Assembly (NCBI GenBank): GCA_003641675.1
Contig: QNBI01000133.1
Span: 1 to 6,282, forward strand
Direction of reading: 5' to 3'
Length of the DNA: 6,282 nucleotides
From: Spirochaetota bacterium
Lineage (GTDB): Bacteria; Spirochaetota; Spirochaetia; SZUA-6
How positions within the stretch are numbered: position 1 is the stretch's first letter; each line of letters opens with the position of its first letter. The notes under the pieces were generated by a model, which was not told the DNA's origin, made no database searches, and was given only the letters and a program-made list of their open reading frames with translations. A program made the position numbers and the translations under genes. Shown here one piece after another: positions 1-5,606 of this stretch.

Positions 1-1
1 A

Positions 2-586
2 TTCGAAAAGTATGTTGACGATGTTGAGTCCTTTAGAAGGATGATTAAAAGCCGGGAAGGCTACAGAGAAATCATTTTTTTAGGACATTCACTTGGCGCA
101 AATGTAGCACTTATGTATCCTCTTCGGTATCCTGATATTGAGATCCGTACAATCGCTGCATCTGCCATATTTTCCTCTCCCTTAATCGATAAAGCTGTTA
201 AGGAGGAAAGCAGCCCTGTAGATGTAACGCTGGAGGACTTTGCCATGGACACTGCAAGAGTTGAACAATTAGTAGAAGATGAGCTTATCGTAAAACAGAT
301 ATCAAAGAATTTACTAAAGCTTGTAGATAAAGCCAATGGGGAACTAAACAGCGGTATAGATAAGCTGCAGAAGGGAAAGTTCTTGTTCCTGCATGGTGAA
401 TCTGATAAAATCTCCAGTCTGGCAGTTGTGGAGAAATTTTATAATAAGCTTGAATGCAAACGTAAAAAGCTCGTAACATTTCCGAGAATGCATCATGATA
501 TTTTTGCAGAGAGAAAGAGAGAACAGGTATTTAATGCAATCTCACTATGGTTAAGTGAGACAGAGTTTGAACATAAAGCACCATAA
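2..586 (+). CDS. Alpha/beta-hydrolase, monoacylglycerol lipase/lysophospholipase type (5' end outside window)
   Basis: The frame is open from the window edge, so the gene starts upstream; 194 codons are visible and the Met at position 41 is internal. Seen: the nucleophile elbow GHSLGA (Ser at visible residue 30), preceded by YVDDVESF, which resembles the helix before the elbow in monoacylglycerol lipases. The acid is the Asp of FLHGESDK (residue 135), and the base is the second His of RMHHDIFAE (residue 165), in the layout of the Hydrolase_4 (serine aminopeptidase S33) family. A cap region of about 65 residues separates elbow and Asp, as expected for lid-bearing lipases. By family it should hydrolyse esters of small lipids such as monoacylglycerols or lysophospholipids; the true substrate cannot be told. 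About 100 N-terminal residues, including the oxyanion segment, are probably missing. It ends 15 bases before the STAS gene and probably shares its transcript. Family firm, substrate unknown. Confidence 0.88.
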   Translation, partial: FEKYVDDVESFRRMIKSREGYREIIFLGHSLGANVALMYPLRYPDIEIRTIAASAIFSSPLIDKAVKEESSPVDVTLEDFAMDTARVEQLVEDELIVKQISKNLLKLVDKANGELNSGIDKLQKGKFLFLHGESDKISSLAVVEKFYNKLECKRKKLVTFPRMHHDIFAERKREQVFNAISLWLSETEFEHKAP

Positions 587-590
587 AGTA

Positions 591-595
591 AGGAG
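591..595 (+). promoter_or_regulatory. Ribosome binding site of the STAS gene
   Basis: AGGAG lies six bases before the ATG at 602, in the short gap after the hydrolase stop. It fixes the start of the STAS reading frame and shows that initiation signals of this broken gene are intact. Confidence 0.75.
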
Positions 596-601
596 TTAAT
601 A

Positions 602-912
602 ATGGATCTGGATATTGTGATAGAGGATGATACTGTTTTTTTCAAAATTGCCGGGCCGATAGATACAGAGGGCGGATCGGAACTTTCCAATAAATTTATG
701 GAAGTTGCCGGCGATGAATCTTTAAAAAATGCGGAATTCGATTTAAGCGAGGTCCCGACTATTACAAGTGCCGAATAGGCAAACTGCTCCGTTTTTTTAA
801 ACATTTCGATAAGCTGGGTGGTAAAATGAAAATTACGGGTATTTCCGACAGCTTGAGGGATCAATTTGCAGAAATACATCTGGACCAGATTATTCCAATA
901 GAAGCAGGTTAA
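602..912 (+). pseudogene. STAS-domain protein (anti-anti-sigma factor type), frame broken by one-base deletion
   Basis: From ATG 602 the frame reads MDLDIVIEDDTVFFKIAGPID and on to DLSEVPTITSAE, stopping at TAG 776-778 after 58 codons. From 775 the next frame continues the same domain as IGKLLRFFKHFDKLGGKMKI and ends in HLDQIIPIEAG at TAA 910-912. Adding one G after 773 (GCCGAATAGGC to GCCGGAATAGGC) restores TSAGIGKLL, the core STAS motif, giving about 103 residues, a normal single-domain length. By family such proteins bind a serine-kinase anti-sigma factor and are switched by phosphorylation; the Ser of TSAG aligns with Ser58 of Bacillus SpoIIAA. No anti-sigma kinase or phosphatase gene lies in the window. 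I see no slippery heptamer before the break, so programmed frameshifting is unlikely; a recent mutation or a sequencing/assembly error is more likely, since the rest of the domain looks undecayed. Co-directional with the upstream hydrolase. Confidence 0.83.
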
Positions 913-914
913 AA

Positions 915-955
915 AAAAGATGCCTGGAATTTATTACTTTTTCCGGACATCTTTT
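915..955. terminator. Bidirectional intrinsic terminator between convergent genes
   Basis: AAAAGATG (915-922) pairs with CATCTTTT (948-955), and the stem continues through one mismatch (C923/A947) with CTGGAA against TTCCGG, leaving an 11-base loop. On the minus strand the stem runs into eight T (complement of 911-918). On the plus strand it ends in TTTTAATTTT. It starts two bases after the STAS stop and lies about 60 bases beyond the stop of the minus-strand amidohydrolase, so it can serve both converging units. The T-run is better for the minus-strand transcript. Confidence 0.7.
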
Positions 956-1015
956 AATTTTATTGTATTATCGTATTGCTTCCCTACAGATTCCCCTATA
1001 AGTTAGAGTTTTCCT

Positions 1016-2218
1016 CTATAGAGTGACATTTTTCCCGTTCTTAATAACGTAAAGCGGCGGATTATGATCCGTTAATGCCTGCCAAACTGTCTCTGTGTCG
1101 AGCACAACCAGATTTGCAGGGTTCCCTTTTTCCAGTTTAAAGTTTTTTATTCCCATAGCCTTAGCAGCGTTTGTTGTGATGAGGTCATAAAGAATATTTA
1201 ATTCTTCTAAGGTAGTCATCCACAAAAGGTGAGCCGCTAGAAAGGCTACTTCCAGCATATTGTTCCTTCCGAAGGGATAGTATGCGTCTGCAATATCATC
1301 CTGGCCGAGAGCTACATTAACTCCCTCATCGTAAAGGTCCCGTACTCTGGCATGCAAGGGACCAGTATGAGGATCACTAACAACACCAATTTGAGCTTTT
1401 TTGAGTAAAGCAACTACCTTTCTAAAATAGGGCTCCGCATAGAGTTCCATGGCTCTTGCGTGGTGAACCATGACCCTGCCTTCCCATCCTTCTTTAATTG
1501 TCTTTACAGCCAGCATTTCTAAAGTTCTAAGCCCTGCATCGCCTGCGTCATCTATAAGCATGGAAACATCTTTATTGTATTTCTTTGCCAGCTTAAACAT
1601 TAGATCAATATGTTTCTGTTCATCCTCATCTGTGTACTCTATCCATGGAATGCCTCCTACGACATCGGCACCAAGCTGCATTGCCTTATCAACATAATCC
1701 TCCGCACCCGGGTCTCTTACAACACCGTCCTGAGGGAATGCGACAACTTGCAGCTCTACGGAATCCTTGAATTCCTCTCTTGCCTTTAACAGAGCCTTAA
1801 CTCCCTCTAATTTAGCCTTTGTATCGGTGTCTGCAAATGCCCTTATATGCGTTACGCCGTTTTTTACTGCCAGTTTCACAGCCTTACGCACATTTTCTAT
1901 TATCCAGCTTTCATTGTACTGTTCTTTAACTTTAGATGCCAGTTCAATAGCAGTCATGGCTTTGCCCATTGAACCGCCCTGGTACGAAGTTAGTGCATCT
2001 TCGCCCACCATGGAAAGTGTATAAACTTTACAGAGATGGAGGTGCCCGTTTACAAAGGTTTCTGTAACAAGGTTCCCCTGGGCATCTATAAGTTCTTTGC
2101 TGTCAGCTTTGAGGTTAGTGGCTATTTCAACGACTTTTCCTTCTCTTATTCCTATATCTCTGGTTTCTTTTCCGGAAAATCTCGTCCGTGCATTTTTAAT
2201 AAGTAGGTCGAAACTCAT
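1016..2218 (-). CDS. Cytosine deaminase-like amidohydrolase with altered metal site
   Basis: A 400-residue amidohydrolase-superfamily protein, close in length to E. coli CodA (about 427). Seen: N-terminal beta domain (1-50), NGHLHL with metal ligands His59/His61, RAFADTD (126-132), VAFPQDG with Gln163 (CodA Gln156, substrate contact), VVGGIPWIEYT (187-196), VHHARAM with His253 (CodA His246), GQDD with Asp307 (CodA Asp313), and a C-terminal GNPANLVVLDT strand. From memory of CodA, the segment from Gln156 to His246 aligns without gaps; His214 (strand-5 metal ligand) becomes Leu221 and catalytic Glu217 becomes Asp224, in SMLIDDAGD. CodA-like enzymes remove ammonia from cytosine or related rings using one metal ion. 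Here the substrate, and even deaminase activity, is uncertain. Start chosen for the AGGAGG five bases upstream. Likely cytoplasmic; no signal peptide. Transcribed 19 bases behind the unknown lysine-rich protein gene. Superfamily certain, specific function open. Confidence 0.88.
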   Translation of the reverse strand: MSFDLLIKNARTRFSGKETRDIGIREGKVVEIATNLKADSKELIDAQGNLVTETFVNGHLHLCKVYTLSMVGEDALTSYQGGSMGKAMTAIELASKVKEQYNESWIIENVRKAVKLAVKNGVTHIRAFADTDTKAKLEGVKALLKAREEFKDSVELQVVAFPQDGVVRDPGAEDYVDKAMQLGADVVGGIPWIEYTDEDEQKHIDLMFKLAKKYNKDVSMLIDDAGDAGLRTLEMLAVKTIKEGWEGRVMVHHARAMELYAEPYFRKVVALLKKAQIGVVSDPHTGPLHARVRDLYDEGVNVALGQDDIADAYYPFGRNNMLEVAFLAAHLLWMTTLEELNILYDLITTNAAKAMGIKNFKLEKGNPANLVVLDTETVWQALTDHNPPLYVIKNGKNVTL

Positions 2219-2223
2219 AAAAT

Positions 2224-2229
2224 CCTCCT
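2224..2229 (-). promoter_or_regulatory. Strong ribosome binding site of the amidohydrolase
   Basis: On the minus strand AGGAGG is followed by ATTTT and the ATG at 2218. It lies wholly in the 19-base gap after the upstream gene and decides the start. It contrasts with the genes at 3209 and 3340, which have no such site. Confidence 0.85.
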
Positions 2230-2237
2230 GACGAAAT

Positions 2238-3209
2238 TTAAAGATCCAGCCATGTATTAAAATTTTTTATTCCCTGTACGGTAATTTTTGCCGCTTTTTG
2301 AGAATCTGTTTTAGAAATGCCTACACCGTCGTGGTAAATAGTTGTTAAAAATTCCTCTATATTTTTAAACACTTCAGGGACGTTGTAGAAAAGAATTGCA
2401 AAGTCGTTTTTCCTTGGTTTTACTATTGTAAAGGAAGAATAGGAAATTATTGGTTTTTTACCGATATAGATAGTTTCATGTTTTTTTGTTGTAAGTATGT
2501 AAAGCTCTGAGAATCTGTATGGAATACTTTTCCCGGACTGTCTCTGTACCGGTTCCACATTTTTTAACGGATAGTTCGGCGGTTCAATAAGTGTGTAGAG
2601 TTTACAGCCCGCAGATTTAAAAATAAGCGAGTCCGATTCCAGACGTATCTCCTGAACGTTATCATAGCCTACAATCTCAAAAATTGAGTAGTTAGATTCC
2701 GCCTGAAAGTTAGAAGAAACAATATAACCGCCGTATTTAGGCAGTTTTGCATTATTGTATGCATCGAAAAGATGTATAGCCTGTATTTTGCGTCGGGATT
2801 TTTTCCCCGCTGGTTTTGCTTTTATAATTGTTTTTTTTGCACTCTTTCCTGCTATATCCCTTAAAAGAGTTGTGGGGCTCTCTGCGGTCTTTTTAAGAGT
2901 TTTTTTGCGGTCGGAAACGGGTTTTGAGACGGGGGCTGCAGATTCCAGAGCACCTTTAGAGCTATCTTTGGATTTGGCGGGCTCCTGAGTTCTCTTCTTT
3001 TTATCTTTTAAACCGGTTTCGGCAGTAGTTTTTAGAGCAATATTTTTACCTCTGCGGGATGTTTTTATAATTGCGCTGAGCGATTTAACGAGATCTTCGC
3101 ACTCTTCACGAACACGGGCATCCTTTGTACTTATCCCTCCGCCGTAGATAACCGCATACTGCTGTATAATTTGAATTAGCCTCTCAATTTGTTTTTGGGA
3201 AAGCTCCAT
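2238..3209 (-). CDS. Unrecognised protein with long lysine-rich linker and C-terminal globular domain
   Basis: I do not recognise a family. With the ATG at 3209 it has 323 residues in three parts: residues 1-50 look helical (MELSQKQIERLIQIIQQYAV, then REECEDLVKSLSAIIK); residues 51-142 are low-complexity, rich in Lys, Ser, Ala, Thr and Pro (for example DRKKTLKKTAESP, KAKPAGKKSRRKIQ), like a histone-H1-type tail; residues 143-323 have mixed hydrophobic and polar strands and look folded (GYIVSSNFQAESNYSIFEIV, YRFSELYILTTKKHETIYIG, FAILFYNVPEVFKNIEEFL). There is no signal peptide or membrane segment. The basic linker could bind nucleic acid or another anionic partner, which is inference only. 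The frame also has an ATG at 3320 adding 37 residues; I reject it because it has no ribosome site, reads through the divergent promoter region and adds an odd leader. The ATG at 3209 also lacks a ribosome site but sits just after a promoter. Probably co-transcribed with the downstream amidohydrolase. Confidence 0.72.
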   Translation of the reverse strand: MELSQKQIERLIQIIQQYAVIYGGGISTKDARVREECEDLVKSLSAIIKTSRRGKNIALKTTAETGLKDKKKRTQEPAKSKDSSKGALESAAPVSKPVSDRKKTLKKTAESPTTLLRDIAGKSAKKTIIKAKPAGKKSRRKIQAIHLFDAYNNAKLPKYGGYIVSSNFQAESNYSIFEIVGYDNVQEIRLESDSLIFKSAGCKLYTLIEPPNYPLKNVEPVQRQSGKSIPYRFSELYILTTKKHETIYIGKKPIISYSSFTIVKPRKNDFAILFYNVPEVFKNIEEFLTTIYHDGVGISKTDSQKAAKITVQGIKNFNTWLDL

Positions 3210-3216
3210 AACATTT

Positions 3217-3245
3217 AGTTTAATGTAATATTCGGGTTTCGTCAA
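3217..3245 (-). promoter_or_regulatory. Predicted sigma-70-type promoter of the minus-strand unit (leaderless)
   Basis: Minus strand: TTGACG at 3245-3240 (5 of 6 to the -35 consensus), a 17-base spacer, then TAAACT at 3222-3217 (4 of 6 to the -10). The A of the ATG at 3209 lies eight bases after the -10, so the transcript would begin at or next to the start codon. This supports the shorter start of the gene. The -10 match is only moderate. Confidence 0.5.
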
Positions 3246-3303
3246 ATATATAATAAAGCCGGGTTGTGGCTGTATAGCAGAGTTTAAGAGAATTACTTTT
3301 AGC

Positions 3304-3333
3304 TTGATATTTCTATGCATAATGTACTATAAA
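3304..3333 (+). promoter_or_regulatory. Predicted sigma-70-type promoter of argJ-moxR-DUF58 (leaderless)
   Basis: TTGATA at 3304-3309 (5 of 6), an 18-base spacer and TATAAA at 3328-3333 (5 of 6). Six bases separate the -10 from the argJ ATG at 3340, so the first transcribed base would be about the A of ATG. No ribosome binding site precedes that ATG, which agrees with a leaderless message. The spacer holds the 8-base palindrome TATGCATA (3314-3321), which could be chance. I see no convincing ArgR-type operator. Confidence 0.6.
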
Positions 3334-3339
3334 TAGCTA

Positions 3340-4620
3340 ATGGAATATTATGAATCGGAAGCTCAATACCTTAAAGACTTAGATAAACGTTCCGGATTGC
3401 CGGAGGGGTTTTTAGTATCAACAGCCTTTGTCAATTTTATTCCGGGAGAAAAGCCTGTAGTTGAAAAACTCAGCATGAATCTCACTTTAATAAAGTTAAA
3501 AGAACCTTCGGAATGTTTCGGAGCTGTATATACGAAGAATGCATTTCCCGGAGCTCCTGTCATTTTAGGAAGAAAGAGGCTTAACAATAAATTTATACGG
3601 GGAATACTAATTAATAACAGAATAGCAAATGTTTCTGCGAGGAATGGAGAGGAAGATGCGGAGAGAATTCTTAAAGAACTTGCAGAACTTTTAGGCGGTT
3701 CTTCACAGGATTATATTCCTGCTTCTACGGGAATAATCGGCTGGAAACTCCCTGTGGAGGAAATTGTTAAAGCTCTTCCCGGTCTTGCTGTAAATTTAAG
3801 GGGCGGTTCCGTGCTGTCTGCAGCAAAGGCAATTATGACCACAGATTCATTCCCAAAGGTAAGGCAGGAAAAGGTTGGTGACGGAACTGTTGTTGGTATT
3901 GCCAAAGGGGCAGGAATGATAGAGCCCAATATGGGTACAATGCTTGCCTTTATTTTAACGGACCTTTACCTGGACAGGGAAGAAATGCGGAAAATTTTAA
4001 AAAAGAGTGTTAATAGAACTTTTAACAGAATTTCTATTGACGGAGACCAGAGTACAAGCGATACGGCTGTAATTGTTTCTTCGGGTAAAAAGAAAACGGC
4101 AGATTTTTCGGAAGTGGAGAGAGCAGTAGAAGAAGTCTGTAGAAAACTGGCCGAAGATATTGTGCGAAACGGAGAAGGTGTGGGGCATGTTATGGAAGTT
4201 GCAGTGAAAAGGGCCCCTTCGGAGGAAGTCGCTGTTAATATAGGCAAAGCTGTTATTAATTCTCCTCTGGTTAAAACAGCGGTATTCGGTAACGACCCTA
4301 ATGTGGGAAGGCTGTTAAGTTCTGTCGGAGATTACTGCGGTACTAATGTGCCGGAACTTTCTCTAAGAAATTTAAGAATTAACCTTGGGGGTATCGAGGT
4401 TTTTTCTGACAGGTTTTTTAGGCTGGATACGGAGAAAGAGAGAAGGCTCGCAGACTATCTAAAAAACTGTGGTTTTAATCCTGCACTGCATGGTTATCCT
4501 GTTCACGATAAAAAAGTTGAGATAGTTATCGATTTAGGTGAAGGTACGGAAAATGCAAAGGTGCTTGGTTCTGACCTTTCCTATCAATATGTTAAGGAGA
4601 ATGCGGATTACAGATCATGA
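3340..4620 (+). CDS. argJ: ArgJ, glutamate N-acetyltransferase / ornithine acetyltransferase (arginine synthesis)
   Basis: 426 residues, normal for ArgJ. The enzyme moves the acetyl group from N-acetylornithine to glutamate in the cyclic arginine pathway; some members also use acetyl-CoA, which sequence alone does not settle. It is made as a precursor that cuts itself before the nucleophilic Thr. Seen: oxyanion motif PASTGIIG (Thr130/Gly131), AIMTTD (164-169), AKGAGMIEPNMGTML with Lys189 and nucleophile Thr200, SIDGDQSTSDT (232-242), GEG with Glu279, NSPLVKTAVFGNDPNVG (307-323), and the C-terminal NADYRS with Asn421 and Ser426 at the substrate-binding positions. Cleavage would be Gly199-Thr200, where most ArgJ have Ala-Thr. 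GEGVGH (278-283) replaces the more usual GEGATK. Start: the ATG at 3340 fits family length but has no ribosome site; the promoter suggests a leaderless message. Its stop overlaps the MoxR start. No other arg gene is in the window. Family very secure. Confidence 0.95.
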   Translation: MEYYESEAQYLKDLDKRSGLPEGFLVSTAFVNFIPGEKPVVEKLSMNLTLIKLKEPSECFGAVYTKNAFPGAPVILGRKRLNNKFIRGILINNRIANVSARNGEEDAERILKELAELLGGSSQDYIPASTGIIGWKLPVEEIVKALPGLAVNLRGGSVLSAAKAIMTTDSFPKVRQEKVGDGTVVGIAKGAGMIEPNMGTMLAFILTDLYLDREEMRKILKKSVNRTFNRISIDGDQSTSDTAVIVSSGKKKTADFSEVERAVEEVCRKLAEDIVRNGEGVGHVMEVAVKRAPSEEVAVNIGKAVINSPLVKTAVFGNDPNVGRLLSSVGDYCGTNVPELSLRNLRINLGGIEVFSDRFFRLDTEKERRLADYLKNCGFNPALHGYPVHDKKVEIVIDLGEGTENAKVLGSDLSYQYVKENADYRS

Positions 4621-5600
4621 AAACAGTTAAAGAAACAGACAGCAAAGTAATAGAAGCTCACTCAATAGTAAACCGCTGTAGAGATGAGATTGCAAAACGG
4701 ATAATAGGGCAGGAAAAGATGGTTTCAAGCATGCTTATGGGCCTTATTGCAGGAGGACATGTATTAATAGAGGGAGTGCCCGGCCTTGCAAAAACCCTTG
4801 CTGTAAAAACACTTTCCGAGGTGCTGGATGTGAGCTACAAGCGTATACAGTTTACACCTGATCTTCTTCCTGCCGATTTAATTGGTACGATGGTTTACAG
4901 ACAGGAAAGCGGCAAATTTACTCCCAGGAAAGGGCCGGTTTTTTCAAATATCGTGCTTGCCGATGAAATTAACAGGGCGCCTGCAAAGGTACAGTCTGCA
5001 CTTTTAGAAGCTATGCAGGAACAGCAGGTTACGATAGGTGATGAAACATATAAACTTAAAGCTCCCTTCTTTGTTCTTGCAACACAGAATCCCATAGAGC
5101 ACGAAGGTACATATCCTCTGCCGGAAGCTCAGCTGGACAGGTTTATCCTGAAACTTTCTGTTGGGTATCCTGACATGGAGGAAGAGCTCGAAATATTAAA
5201 CCGTATGGGGGATGAAAAGGAAATACCGGTTTCCAAGGTTCTCAATCCGGCACATATAGAAACCCTTAAGAAAACGGCAAGAAATATCAAAATTGATTCG
5301 AGGGTAGAGTCGTATATAGTTTCTATTGCAGCGGCATCGAGGCCTGTAAATAATATAAATGCCGATTTTATGCACTATATCGAATTCGGGGCTTCGCCGA
5401 GGGCCTCCATCTTTCTGCACAGATGCAGCAAGATTAATGCCCTGTTTAATAAAAGGGATTATGTTGTTCCTGAGGATGTAAAAAGTGTGGTGCATGAAGT
5501 CTTAAGGCACAGGATAATACTCAATTATGAAGCTGAATCGGAAGGTTTAACAACGGATATTGTAATAGATGAAATACTAAAATTTGTGCAGGTTCCTTAA
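4617..5600 (+). CDS. MoxR-family AAA+ ATPase
   Basis: 327 residues, typical for MoxR. By family it is a cytoplasmic ring-forming ATPase acting as a chaperone that helps metal-cofactor insertion or assembly of partners, often von Willebrand A-domain proteins. Seen: RIIGQEKMV (28-36), Walker A GVPGLAKT (53-60, Lys59), the MoxR-typical QFTPDLLPADLIGT (78-91), Walker B IVLADEINR (Asp116/Glu117), then AKVQSALLEAMQE, sensor 1 ATQNP (Asn158), EGTYPLPEAQLDRF with the probable arginine finger Arg175, and sensor 2 GASPRAS (Arg262) in the C-terminal helical lid. All catalytic residues are present. Its ATG overlaps the argJ stop as ATGA. The nearest purine-rich stretch, AAGGAGA at 4594-4600, is too far upstream (about 17 bases), so translation probably depends on termination of argJ. 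The DUF58 gene follows after six bases, the usual functional partner. The client is not known. Confidence 0.95.
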   Translation: MKTVKETDSKVIEAHSIVNRCRDEIAKRIIGQEKMVSSMLMGLIAGGHVLIEGVPGLAKTLAVKTLSEVLDVSYKRIQFTPDLLPADLIGTMVYRQESGKFTPRKGPVFSNIVLADEINRAPAKVQSALLEAMQEQQVTIGDETYKLKAPFFVLATQNPIEHEGTYPLPEAQLDRFILKLSVGYPDMEEELEILNRMGDEKEIPVSKVLNPAHIETLKKTARNIKIDSRVESYIVSIAAASRPVNNINADFMHYIEFGASPRASIFLHRCSKINALFNKRDYVVPEDVKSVVHEVLRHRIILNYEAESEGLTTDIVIDEILKFVQVP

Positions 5601-5606
5601 TCCGAG

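Noticed and set aside
760..785. Programmed ribosomal frameshift in the STAS gene
   Set aside because: A -1 shift would be needed, but there is no slippery heptamer at GCC GAA T and no obvious stimulatory hairpin directly downstream.
493..879. 128-codon reading frame on the minus strand across the hydrolase end and STAS gene
   Set aside because: It lies opposite two recognisable protein-coding sequences, has no ribosome site and no recognisable motif; it is a shadow frame.
1014..1023. Perfect 10-base palindrome CTCTATAGAG over the amidohydrolase stop, with an imperfect partner just upstream at about 995-1008
   Set aside because: It is short and AT-rich, has no U-run and its longer pairing needs a bulge. 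The hairpin at 915-955 is a much better terminator.
3304..3360. Possible ArgR operator around the argJ promoter (TGCATAATG, TTATGAATC)
   Set aside because: Only half-site-like pieces are present; neither forms the paired TGAAT/ATTCA arrangement expected of an ARG box.
3966..4247. Minus-strand frames inside argJ and other long antisense frames
   Set aside because: They are explained by codon bias of the real sense genes, and their translations are Ser/Thr/Ile-rich without domain features.
4601..4630. Nine-codon frame ATG CGG ATT ... TAA directly after AAGGAGA at the argJ end, as a possible leader peptide
   Set aside because: The purine stretch abuts the ATG, far too close for initiation, and the purine stretch is simply part of the argJ C-terminal coding sequence.
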